A stretch of 30,589 nucleotides of DNA from JBNJGT01 sp051819765. Its GTDB lineage: Archaea; Nanobdellota; Nanobdellia; Woesearchaeales; JACJVW01. Positions 1-6,480 of the stretch are shown piece by piece. Position numbers and translations under genes: made by a program. Position 1 is the stretch's first letter. Each line of letters opens with the position of its first letter. The stretch is from assembly GCA_051819765.1 (NCBI GenBank), contig JBNJGT010000013.1, positions 1 to 30,589 on the forward strand. The letters run 5' to 3'. The notes beneath the pieces are model-generated. The model was not told the origin of the DNA. It did not search any database and saw only the letters and a program-made list of their open reading frames with translations.

Positions 1-1
1 C

Positions 2-733
2 TACGACAAGTCCGTCCTGCTTCTTGAGGGGGTTGAAGGCGACACCCTTGAACAAAAGATCCAGGCGAACGACCCTCATGTCCCCCAATACTATGAGCAG
101 TCTCTTGATTTGCTTACAGTGTTATGGAATAAGGTTGATCGCCCTGCAAAAGATCTTGACTACAGAAAAAAGACACGGGACAACCTCGAAAATAGTGGTG
201 TTGGTAAAGAAACCATTGAGAAAATCATACAGCATGGTGGACCGATTTGGAACCATCTCTCAGAGTTGCCTACTAACATCAGTTTTGACTATCACCCTGA
301 AAATCTCATAGTGGCACCAGACGGTACACTAGTAAAAATTGACAATGAATTGAACCCTGCAGTACCGTTTTCATTCAACCTGGCAAACTTGTTGATCTAT
401 ACCACCAGCATGCCTCAAAAAACCCAGTTGCAATATGTTCGGCTCGCAAAAATGAAATTGGATGACAAGAGTTCCGATGATGAGTTTCTGTTTGGGTATT
501 TAGGGGCTGTATTTCAACGTGCCTTATCATTGTCCTCTGCGTGGTCGACAGGACAGCGAGATCAGCTCCATTCTAGGAGGGGCAGAGTCGTTGCCTGTGC
601 CATTGAAGCATTGGATTACATGGAATCAAACTATCTTCATATCTATAATCAGTATGCTGCCTCAGACCAGACAATAACTACTTTGAAGGATGGCTTGATC
701 AGTCTTCAGAGTCACTATTCAATGCAATCGTAG
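2..733 (+). CDS. Aminoglycoside/choline kinase-like phosphotransferase, C-terminal part
   Basis: The gene enters from the left edge, so its N-terminus and ATP-binding lobe are missing; 243 residues are readable. The segment FDYHPENLIV followed about 10 residues later by VKIDNE resembles the Brenner-type catalytic loop (D....N) and the metal-binding Asp of the APH/choline kinase fold. Such enzymes phosphorylate small hydroxylated molecules such as sugars, choline or antibiotics; the substrate cannot be told here. The helical C-terminal region fits that fold. Its last 35 bp overlap the convergent PhoU-like gene. The family call is moderate because only the catalytic loop is seen. Confidence 0.6.
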   Translation, partial: YDKSVLLLEGVEGDTLEQKIQANDPHVPQYYEQSLDLLTVLWNKVDRPAKDLDYRKKTRDNLENSGVGKETIEKIIQHGGPIWNHLSELPTNISFDYHPENLIVAPDGTLVKIDNELNPAVPFSFNLANLLIYTTSMPQKTQLQYVRLAKMKLDDKSSDDEFLFGYLGAVFQRALSLSSAWSTGQRDQLHSRRGRVVACAIEALDYMESNYLHIYNQYAASDQTITTLKDGLISLQSHYSMQS

Positions 734-1628
734 AAGCATGGAAGTCTACAATCTTATAGATATTGCTTAACAGGTAGTTTAGTATGACCGTGTTTTCTTG
801 TTTGGAAGTCTTGCATAATTCCAATATATCTTTGATGATCACTTTACGTTTCTTGTCCAGTTCATTGAGCTCTTCAATCTTGAATTTGTAGAACAGGTTG
901 TAAAACGAAACGAAATACCTGTTGATCCGTTCAAAAATATCTATGGTTGAATCATCGATCTGAGGGTTATCCAGGGGGCTCAAGTATTCGCAAATGTATT
1001 TGTAATCGTCAGCAACCTTTTCAAGATTCCATGCGATGACATACATAAAGTGGCTGTTTTTTACCACTGCGTATTTCCCTTTGTTTATTATTCTCTCACA
1101 GAAATTGGTCAATTGATTATTGGTTTTTTCCAGTTGGACAAGTTCTGACATCTCCTTGAATTTTCCTCGTTTTATGAGATCAAGCGTACTTTCTGCCAGT
1201 GATTTGGTAACAAGAAAACCTCTTCTGAGGATTGAGTCAAATTCCATCTCAGCTTCTTTTGTAATGTTTCTCAGTATACAGTATGATTCAGTCTGGTGTA
1301 CCACAGCAAAACCAATGAAAAGGTTCCTCACGAGATCTTCGATGATGCGTATGTTCTCAGTACGGCCAAAATTGATCTGGATCTCATCATATCCTTTCTT
1401 ATGGAGGGCAGAGAGAGTCCAGCGAATTATTCTCTCCTTACTTTCAGATAAATCAATGAATATTGTCTTGGTTTCTTCTCTTTTCCCATCGCTCCTCACC
1501 ACAAGCTGATTATCCTCTTCAATGATCTCCAGCTCATCTCCCTTTTTGATATTGAGTTGTTTCACCCACTTGTTCGGCAGGCTCACCACCAATGTTTTGC
1601 CTGCAAGCTGGATCACTTTCCGTCTCAT
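699..1628 (-). CDS. AbrB-PhoU type regulator
   Basis: A 309-residue protein. Residues 1-46 form a SpoVT/AbrB-like swapped-hairpin DNA-binding domain (MRRKVIQLAGKTLVVSLP, then NIKKGDELEI). The rest is all-helical and resembles PhoU, with two helical-bundle halves around residues 100-300. Archaeal proteins of this design are annotated as phosphate-uptake regulators. No phosphate transporter is present in the window, so its target is unknown. An in-frame TTG lies 12 bp further upstream, but the ATG at 1628 is preferred because it starts directly at the AbrB motif and sits about 23-33 bp from a TATA-like box. It is divergent from the Lrp-like gene. Confidence 0.8.
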   Translation of the reverse strand: MRRKVIQLAGKTLVVSLPNKWVKQLNIKKGDELEIIEEDNQLVVRSDGKREETKTIFIDLSESKERIIRWTLSALHKKGYDEIQINFGRTENIRIIEDLVRNLFIGFAVVHQTESYCILRNITKEAEMEFDSILRRGFLVTKSLAESTLDLIKRGKFKEMSELVQLEKTNNQLTNFCERIINKGKYAVVKNSHFMYVIAWNLEKVADDYKYICEYLSPLDNPQIDDSTIDIFERINRYFVSFYNLFYKFKIEELNELDKKRKVIIKDILELCKTSKQENTVILNYLLSNIYKIVDFHASTIALNSDSED

Positions 1629-1648
1629 AATGTATAACAACTCTCAGG

Positions 1649-1661
1649 GATATAAATATTT
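1649..1661 (-). promoter_or_regulatory. TATA box of the PhoU-like gene
   Basis: On the minus strand AATATTTATATC lies about 23-33 bp before the ATG at 1628, which fits leaderless transcription. Confidence 0.5.
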
Positions 1662-1705
1662 TTCGGAAATATATAATTATAAGTTAGTATATAAGGCTTA
1701 AGAAT

Positions 1706-1718
1706 AAATTATATATAG
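1706..1718 (+). promoter_or_regulatory. Probable TATA box of the Lrp-like gene
   Basis: AAATTATATATAG is about 80-90 bp before the ATG at 1797 and would give a leader of roughly 55 nt. That leader contains GGAGGTG at 1785-1791, a good Shine-Dalgarno sequence. A second candidate, GTATATAAGG, is at 1687-1696. Confidence 0.4.
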
Positions 1719-1796
1719 TGTGCGTATCTTATGGGGATAAGAGATTTTCAAGATGGCTGAAGCCTATTCACTCATCTTGGAAATGGAGGTGCCACT

Positions 1797-2252
1797 ATGA
1801 ATAAAAAGGATATGTTGATTGTTACCTGTCTGCGAAATAACGCCCGTGAATCATTGACCAACATGAGCAAGAAGCTTAAGATTCCTGTCTCCACCATCTA
1901 TGAGCGGCTTCGGCAGAATGGTGGTGGCCTCATCAAGAAACATACCTCTCTCATCGATTTTAACGAGCTTGGCTACAGTCTGCGGGCAAATATCATGCTC
2001 AAAGTGAACAGATCCTGCCGTGAAGAGATAAAGGAATATCTGCTCAAGCATTTCCAGGTCAACTCCCTCTATCGGATCAACAATGGGTTTGACTATCTCT
2101 GTGAGGGGGTTTTTCGCCATCTGAAGGAGTTTGAGGAGTTCCTTGAGAAAGTTGAAGAGAAGTTCACCATAGAGAAAGTTGATGTGCACTATGTCATTGA
2201 TGATCTCAAACGTGAATCCTTCATGAGCGATCTTCAGCTTCTTGAGATTTAG
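1797..2252 (+). CDS. Lrp/AsnC-like transcriptional regulator
   Basis: A 151-residue protein. Residues 1-55 form an Lrp-type winged helix (DMLIVTCLRNNARESLTNMS, then KIPVSTIYERLR). A roughly 90-residue alpha/beta domain with the strand-helix layout of an Lrp ligand-binding (RAM-like) domain follows. The ATG is preceded at 6 bp by GGAGGT, so the start is well set. It lies just upstream of the pilin-like gene cluster and reads the same way, with its stop 53 bp before the first pilin ATG. It may control the cluster, but only position supports this. Confidence 0.75.
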   Translation: MNKKDMLIVTCLRNNARESLTNMSKKLKIPVSTIYERLRQNGGGLIKKHTSLIDFNELGYSLRANIMLKVNRSCREEIKEYLLKHFQVNSLYRINNGFDYLCEGVFRHLKEFEEFLEKVEEKFTIEKVDVHYVIDDLKRESFMSDLQLLEI

Positions 2253-2262
2253 TCACAGATAG

Positions 2263-2273
2263 TTTTAAATACT
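2263..2273 (+). promoter_or_regulatory. TATA box opening the pilin-like cluster
   Basis: TTTTAAATACT lies 33-43 bp before the ATG at 2306. It leaves a very short leader holding GAGGTG (2294-2299), 6 bp from the ATG. Confidence 0.55.
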
Positions 2274-2305
2274 ACTTAATCTCCGGCAAGCCTGAGGTGA
2301 ATATC

Positions 2306-2584
2306 ATGTCTCGAAAAGGTCAAGGATTATCGATGAATGTCATCATTGTTGCAGCACTAGCATTGCTGGTGCTCGTCATACTGTCTGTGGTTTTCATGTC
2401 AAGAACAAATATTTTCTTTACAGATTCGAAGGACTGTGAGAATCTTGGTGGGACATGCGTGCCGGATGGGACTGAGTGTCCAGCAGGGCTCATCGAAAAG
2501 AATATCGGTTCTGCAAAATGCCTGAATAATGATGGGTCAGTCAACAATGATATGAACTGTTGCTTGCCTGGTGAAACGGTATGA
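2306..2584 (+). CDS. Small Cys-rich pilin-like protein 1
   Basis: A 92-residue protein. MSRKGQGLSMN followed by about 18 hydrophobic residues matches an archaeal class III prepilin leader, with cleavage expected after RKG. The exported part has six cysteines in a C-x6-GGTC-x6-C pattern, ending in a Cys-Cys dyad (NCCLP). A GTG lies 9 bp upstream in frame, but the ATG at 2306 is chosen because GAGGTG sits 6 bp before it. It is paralogous to the genes at 2581, 5149, 5469 and 5735. The stop overlaps the next ATG (ATGA). Likely a membrane-anchored or filament subunit with a disulfide-bonded head; function unknown. Confidence 0.8.
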   Translation: MSRKGQGLSMNVIIVAALALLVLVILSVVFMSRTNIFFTDSKDCENLGGTCVPDGTECPAGLIEKNIGSAKCLNNDGSVNNDMNCCLPGETV

Positions 2585-2832
2585 GGAAGGGGCAGGGTCT
2601 TTCTCTGAATGTCATCGTCATTGCCGCAATCGCCCTGCTGGTACTGGTCATCATTTCTGTGATTTTTGCCAGCAGGAGCCAGATCTTCGGGACCGAAACC
2701 CGGTCCTGCGCAAACAAAGGCGGAACCTGCCGGGAGAACGGGTGCTTTGACAACGAAGCCCAGATCGGAGATTCTTCCAACACAGATTGTCCGAATGTAT
2801 GTTGTTTGCCTGTCTACAAGAGTGGGTCGTAA
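2581..2832 (+). CDS. Small Cys-rich pilin-like protein 2
   Basis: An 83-residue protein very similar to its upstream neighbour: MRKGQGLSLNVIV, one hydrophobic helix ending near residue 30, then a head with C-x6-GGTC-x4-C and a terminal VCCLP. The ATG overlaps the preceding stop, so the two are probably translationally coupled. The head is shorter than in protein 1 but keeps the first and last cysteines. Tandem duplication is the simplest origin. Confidence 0.8.
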   Translation: MRKGQGLSLNVIVIAAIALLVLVIISVIFASRSQIFGTETRSCANKGGTCRENGCFDNEAQIGDSSNTDCPNVCCLPVYKSGS

Positions 2833-2843
2833 TATTTATATAT
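2833..2843 (+). promoter_or_regulatory. Internal TATA box
   Basis: TATTTATATAT ends 22 bp before the ATG at 2865. It starts just after the stop of pilin-like protein 2 and probably opens a second, leaderless unit. Confidence 0.55.
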
Positions 2844-2864
2844 CCTCCTTTCGGTAATTCTCAT

Positions 2865-2969
2865 ATGCGTGGTCAACTCAGTGATCAGACACTACGGATG
2901 ATTCTTATTGCAATTATTATACTGGTGGTCATCAGCGTAGCTACCAGGATCTTCATGAGGTTAGGATGA
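2865..2969 (+). CDS. 34-residue membrane peptide with prepilin-like start
   Basis: A tiny gene reading MRGQLSDQTLRMILIAIIIL and on to a stop after MRLG. The RGQ start followed by one hydrophobic helix (residues about 11-27) resembles a class III pilin leader with almost no head domain. The ATG lies at leaderless distance from a TATA box, and the stop overlaps the next ATG (ATGA). Both contexts support a real gene despite its size. It could be a helix-packing or assembly subunit of the apparatus encoded around it. Confidence 0.65.
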   Translation: MRGQLSDQTLRMILIAIIILVVISVATRIFMRLG

Positions 2970-3691
2970 GGGCGCAGATCAATTCCCAGATGGTGTCCGT
3001 CATTGCCATACTGGTGGCAGCAATCGTTCTCTTTGCATGGGTGGGCGCATTTGCGGGAAACACTGAGCGCCAGGAAAAAATCGAGCTTTGCCGACTGAGT
3101 ATCCTTGCGGCCTCTAAGACAAAGATAGTCGGTGACAAAAATTTCATAGATTTCGACTGTCCTCGGTGGGAGGTTGAAGTGAAAGAGGATGATGTCACAA
3201 AGAATGGCGAGGTCATGAAGACAGAGATTGCGCGAACGCTTGCCGAGGAGGCTCGAATCTGCCATTACCAGGTGGATCGTGGCCGCTCAAACCCCTTCAA
3301 GCAATACAAGCTCGGAGATGCAACAGCCTGTCTCATCTGCTCAGACATTTCATTTGAAGAATCCCTCGCAGAAAAGGTATCAACTATAAGGCTTGGGGAA
3401 TACATGGAATCAACCAAGATGTGCAAGGATTGCTCGACCTATGCAACCTACCTCTCCAACCACAGTGGGGTCAACGATTTCTCCGACACCGTGGATATTG
3501 ATCTCACACATGAATATTATCTTATCTATGCCTACATCAGTCCGGGTAAATGGGTTGATTCAGACAACATGGTCGGGACTGTTGGAAACTGGCTCACCGG
3601 GTGGGCCATGGACAATGAGGCCTATGCAGCGATCCAGTTTGTGAGAAAGGAGGAACTTGAGACCTTGGATTGCAACTTCATAGCTAACTAA
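2966..3691 (+). CDS. Membrane-anchored Cys-rich protein, paralogue A
   Basis: A 241-residue protein with one N-terminal membrane helix (about 9-30) and a Cys-rich exported domain. Cysteines are at 42, 65, 99, 122, 125, 153, 156 and 236, including two CxxC pairs. Six of them (42, 65, 99, 122, 125, 236) align in order with the gene just downstream, as do FDCPRWEVEV and YYLIYAYI. I do not recognise the family. Spaced cysteines after a single anchor suggest an extracytoplasmic, disulfide-stabilised protein. Confidence 0.75.
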   Translation: MRAQINSQMVSVIAILVAAIVLFAWVGAFAGNTERQEKIELCRLSILAASKTKIVGDKNFIDFDCPRWEVEVKEDDVTKNGEVMKTEIARTLAEEARICHYQVDRGRSNPFKQYKLGDATACLICSDISFEESLAEKVSTIRLGEYMESTKMCKDCSTYATYLSNHSGVNDFSDTVDIDLTHEYYLIYAYISPGKWVDSDNMVGTVGNWLTGWAMDNEAYAAIQFVRKEELETLDCNFIAN

Positions 3692-3693
3692 GA

Positions 3694-4542
3694 ATGACAG
3701 ACAAATTGCTCTACCGGATGCTTGCACTCGTCCTCGTATTGGTTGTGCTCATGGCCTTTATTGGAAAACTCTTCCATGACCAGGATCAGGATAACAAGGA
3801 TAAGATGTGTCGTTCGAGTGTGCGGACCATGGAACTCTTGCACATCAAGGGTGCCCAACTCGACCCACAGGAACTCAAATGCCCCACAAAAGAGGTAGAG
3901 ATAACAGCAAAACGCGAATCAGACATAAAAAAGGCCATCGCTGAAGAGATGGTCACCTGCTGGGACAATTTTCATCAGGGGACTCCTGAACTCTTTGAAA
4001 AGCCCCAGGTCTACTGTTCAGTCTGCGCCATCCTTGATTTCAAACAGGAAACGAAAATCAAGGATTTCTCCACCTATCTTGGCAAGACCAAATACAATGA
4101 GGTCACTTATATGGATTATCTCATGAACTATGAGACCTCCAATGCCGGCACATACATCCAGGACTCCGAGGTCCAGAAGATTGACGACAAAGTCATTGAC
4201 ACATCCAATGATTACTCGATCATCTTCGTCTATGTCAAGGGCACCAGCACCATCCAGGGGTGGATGCGTGAGACAGGCAAAGGGACGCTCAGCACCATCG
4301 TTGGGGTCGGTACAGGGGCAATGGTTGGGGGAATCATATTCATGGCGACACCTTCTGGCTGGATCACGACCCTCATTGCTGGATCCGCAGCTCTCGTCAC
4401 AGGGGGTTACAGCTCACTTGATACCTACTTCTCAGGAGAAGAGGCCCATGTCGCGATGATCCTTCTGCGCGAGCACACAGGCGAAAGCTTTAAAGAGTTG
4501 CGCTGCGATTACTATCCATCAGTACAAGGTGATCCCAAATGA
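3694..4542 (+). CDS. Membrane-anchored Cys-rich protein, paralogue B with glycine-rich hairpin
   Basis: A 282-residue paralogue of the preceding protein: N-terminal membrane helix (about 7-24), cysteines at 39, 63, 89, 108, 111 and 271, KCPTKEVEI and YSIIFVYV in matching places. It differs by an extra hydrophobic, glycine-rich stretch at about 200-240 (VGVGTGAMVGGIIF, then LIAGSAALVTGG). This looks like a two-helix membrane hairpin and replaces a short polar loop in paralogue A. It starts 2 bp after the previous stop. Function unknown; the hairpin makes it the more integral member of the pair. Confidence 0.75.
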   Translation: MTDKLLYRMLALVLVLVVLMAFIGKLFHDQDQDNKDKMCRSSVRTMELLHIKGAQLDPQELKCPTKEVEITAKRESDIKKAIAEEMVTCWDNFHQGTPELFEKPQVYCSVCAILDFKQETKIKDFSTYLGKTKYNEVTYMDYLMNYETSNAGTYIQDSEVQKIDDKVIDTSNDYSIIFVYVKGTSTIQGWMRETGKGTLSTIVGVGTGAMVGGIIFMATPSGWITTLIAGSAALVTGGYSSLDTYFSGEEAHVAMILLREHTGESFKELRCDYYPSVQGDPK

Positions 4543-4667
4543 GACAAGGAATGGGCTATGCAATGCTCTTCAAGCTTATCGCACTGATTCTTGCGGTGGT
4601 TATAGTATTGATGCTGATTAGCAAAAGCGGTTCTGTTCTTGCGGGCTTCACCGACCTCTTCGGATAA
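4539..4667 (+). CDS. 42-residue single-helix membrane protein
   Basis: A small gene starting MRQGMGYAMLFKLIALILAV and ending TDLFG. One hydrophobic helix lies at about 8-28, with a short polar tail. Its ATG overlaps the preceding stop (ATGA), and the next ATG begins 1 bp after its own stop, so it fits the coupled operon. The RQG start resembles the prepilin-like leaders nearby. No family recognised. Confidence 0.65.
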   Translation: MRQGMGYAMLFKLIALILAVVIVLMLISKSGSVLAGFTDLFG

Positions 4668-4668
4668 A

Positions 4669-5109
4669 ATGGCAGATATGAAACAGATTGTCTATCTTGT
4701 GCTTTTGGTATTGTGTATCATTCTGCTTTACCAGCTGTTCGTCAAACCCACCGGTTCCACCGCAAACAACATAACTGCCCTGATCAAGGATTCCCAGAAA
4801 TCCATGGAGATGGGTAAAGAGTACTATGCAGAAGGTGAATACCGCGACGCTCTCGACGAGTTCGAGGCAGTCAGACAATACACTGGCCTTCGCGCAGAAG
4901 CAGACCTTTATGAGGTCCTTTGCGACCAGGCCATCGGTCGCGACGTCGAGATCAAAGCCCTTGAGGAACGCATGTCGTCTGAGGTGATCGCCAACCTCAA
5001 GGCAGAGGAGGGAGAATGGACCTGCTGTGACTTCCAGGATTTCGGGTGCATCTGGACGCGTCACTGCAATACACCCTGCACAGGCCCCTGCAACCACCAC
5101 AGTCACTAA
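4669..5109 (+). CDS. Anchored TPR-like protein with Cys/His-rich tail
   Basis: A 146-residue protein with an N-terminal membrane helix (about 6-25). The helix pair SMEMGKEYYAEGEYRDALDE fits a single TPR-like hairpin, a common protein-contact module. The tail holds seven cysteines in about 25 residues (WTCCDFQDFGC, RHCNTPCTGPC), then HHSH, which could form disulfides or bind metal. The ATG at 4669 starts 1 bp after the previous stop; a second in-frame ATG lies 9 bp further on. Probably an assembly or scaffold component; no specific family recognised. Confidence 0.65.
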   Translation: MADMKQIVYLVLLVLCIILLYQLFVKPTGSTANNITALIKDSQKSMEMGKEYYAEGEYRDALDEFEAVRQYTGLRAEADLYEVLCDQAIGRDVEIKALEERMSSEVIANLKAEEGEWTCCDFQDFGCIWTRHCNTPCTGPCNHHSH

Positions 5110-5115
5110 TCGCAA

Positions 5116-5127
5116 GTTTTATTAATA
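5116..5127 (+). promoter_or_regulatory. Internal TATA box
   Basis: GTTTTATTAATA ends 22 bp before the ATG at 5149. This spacing favours that ATG over the in-frame ATG at 5140. Confidence 0.5.
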
Positions 5128-5148
5128 CCAAATCCCAGGATGGGCCTA

Positions 5149-5469
5149 ATGAAGAAAGGAATCTCCATATCCATCAATTTCATCATAATCGCAATCGTTG
5201 CAATCGCCGTCCTTATAGTGATTCTGTTCATCTTCAATGACAAGGCCAGAATCTTCACGAGTTCCACATCAAAATTCTGTACTTGCCCTGACGCACAGGC
5301 TGCAGCAGCCAACAACTGCCCTGAAGGATACACCACCAGCTACCGTCGCCTTCAGACTGATTGCGATATAGAGAGCCAACTGAGCGTGCAAAACGCAGAG
5401 GAAACAAGCTCAGATGACAAAGAGAAGGGTGACATAGTCGAATGCTGTGTAGAAATAGGTGATTACTGA
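5149..5469 (+). CDS. Small Cys-rich pilin-like protein 3
   Basis: A 106-residue protein starting MKKGISISIN, then a long hydrophobic helix to residue 28 and a head with CTC, several spaced cysteines and a terminal ECCVE. Residues 1-28 are identical to those of the next gene, although many synonymous bases differ, so the helix is under strong selection. The start at 5149 matches the paralogue's start and the TATA spacing. The stop overlaps the next ATG (TGATG). Likely a processed pilin-like subunit. Confidence 0.8.
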   Translation: MKKGISISINFIIIAIVAIAVLIVILFIFNDKARIFTSSTSKFCTCPDAQAAAANNCPEGYTTSYRRLQTDCDIESQLSVQNAEETSSDDKEKGDIVECCVEIGDY

Positions 5470-5738
5470 TGAAAAAAGGTATAAGCATATCAATAAACTT
5501 CATTATCATTGCAATCGTTGCAATCGCGGTCCTCATTGTCATCCTCTTCATCTTCGGCAACAAGGCACAGATCTTCACTGACGCGACAAGCTCAAAGGAC
5601 TGTACCTGTGCTGACTATGAAAAAGCAAAGAACGGTAACTGTGATGAATGGAAAATGCTCCAGATGAAAGAGGATTACGAGAAATGTGACGGGGACTCTC
5701 TCAGCGAAGGCCAGTATGTCAGATGTTGTGTAGAATGA
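5469..5738 (+). CDS. Small Cys-rich pilin-like protein 4
   Basis: An 89-residue tandem paralogue of protein 3 with the same leader and helix (MKKGISISINF and on). Its head differs: KDCTCADYEK, NGNCDEW, YEKCDGD and a terminal RCCVE. The cysteine order is conserved while the rest has diverged. The last four bases overlap the next gene (ATGA). The pairing of an invariant helix with a variable head is typical of pilin-type subunits whose helices pack in a common core. Confidence 0.8.
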   Translation: MKKGISISINFIIIAIVAIAVLIVILFIFGNKAQIFTDATSSKDCTCADYEKAKNGNCDEWKMLQMKEDYEKCDGDSLSEGQYVRCCVE

Positions 5739-6007
5739 ACACCAAAGGAGTGACCCTCTCAATGCAGGTGATCGTGGGGATGATCATCGTCCTTGCAATT
5801 CTTGTCTTTTCCCTGTATATCCTCAACGACAAGTTCAACCTGTTCACGACCCAGACCTCCTATGAATGCCCTCAGCCTCAGACCTCTGATGACTGCCGTA
5901 TCGGCGAGATGCTGGTTCCCGGCAAATACACCGGAGACCGGGACCTGGATGGTGATGACGAGCCTGACACCGGGGAGACTGTCAGATGTTGTAAAAAGCT
6001 CGGGTGA
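5735..6007 (+). CDS. Pilin-like protein 5 with acidic calcium-type loop
   Basis: A 90-residue protein: MNTKGVTLSMQ leader, hydrophobic helix to about residue 30, then NDKFNLF, matching the helix end of proteins 3 and 4. The head contains D68 to D78 (DRDLDGDDEPD), a DxDxDG calcium-binding type loop, and ends RCCKKLG. It keeps the terminal Cys-Cys dyad of the family. The ATG overlaps the preceding stop. The loop resembles those in the next gene, suggesting calcium-stabilised heads. Confidence 0.75.
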   Translation: MNTKGVTLSMQVIVGMIIVLAILVFSLYILNDKFNLFTTQTSYECPQPQTSDDCRIGEMLVPGKYTGDRDLDGDDEPDTGETVRCCKKLG

Positions 6008-6012
6008 CGAAT

Positions 6013-6480
6013 ATGCAAACAAGCTCAGTTGTGGTCTCATTGATTATTGCGCTAATCATCATTCTCCTCTGGACAACCCAGCTTGGGAGCACCGCAACCA
6101 CCTTCCAGGGTACCGTGGACCCCCTCGTGGCCCAAAAAGCCCTCGAGGCGTGCAAGCTCCGGGCAGAGACCTCCATAACCGGCGGAGACCACTATCCTGA
6201 CTGCGACCTGGACGGTTATCCTGATTTCTGTGACAACTGCATCGGAGGCGACAGCACCCGTGACCGGGACGGCGACGGCATGGCTGATGCCTGCGAGACA
6301 GAGCGCACCCGAAACGATCCAAAAGAGATTGAATGCCGCCACGTGCTTGAGGGTTCAAAGAACCGCTGCGGTGCACATAAAAAATGTGAGGATTATACTC
6401 TTGAAGGCAGCAAGTGCCAGGAATCAGACAATCCAAATACTTTCGAGTTCAAGGTTGGCAAGGAATGTGAAGATGAGTAA
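6013..6480 (+). CDS. Membrane-anchored protein with thrombospondin type 3-like calcium repeats
   Basis: A 155-residue protein with an N-terminal membrane helix (about 6-22). Residues 63-76 (DCDLDGYPDFCDNC) and 84-95 (DRDGDGMADACE) are clear TSP3-type repeats, which bind calcium through the acidic side chains and form short disulfides. A further cysteine-rich tail follows. The ATG at 6013 has GGGTGA 5 bp upstream; a GTG at 6004 overlapping the previous stop is an alternative. The stop overlaps the next gene by 8 bp. Extracytoplasmic location is implied by calcium sites and cysteines. Confidence 0.75.
   Translation: MQTSSVVVSLIIALIIILLWTTQLGSTATTFQGTVDPLVAQKALEACKLRAETSITGGDHYPDCDLDGYPDFCDNCIGGDSTRDRDGDGMADACETERTRNDPKEIECRHVLEGSKNRCGAHKKCEDYTLEGSKCQESDNPNTFEFKVGKECEDE

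Noticed and set aside
4648..5115. 155-codon minus-strand frame
   Set aside because: Antisense to the TPR-like gene; the plus-strand gene has a membrane helix and operon spacing.
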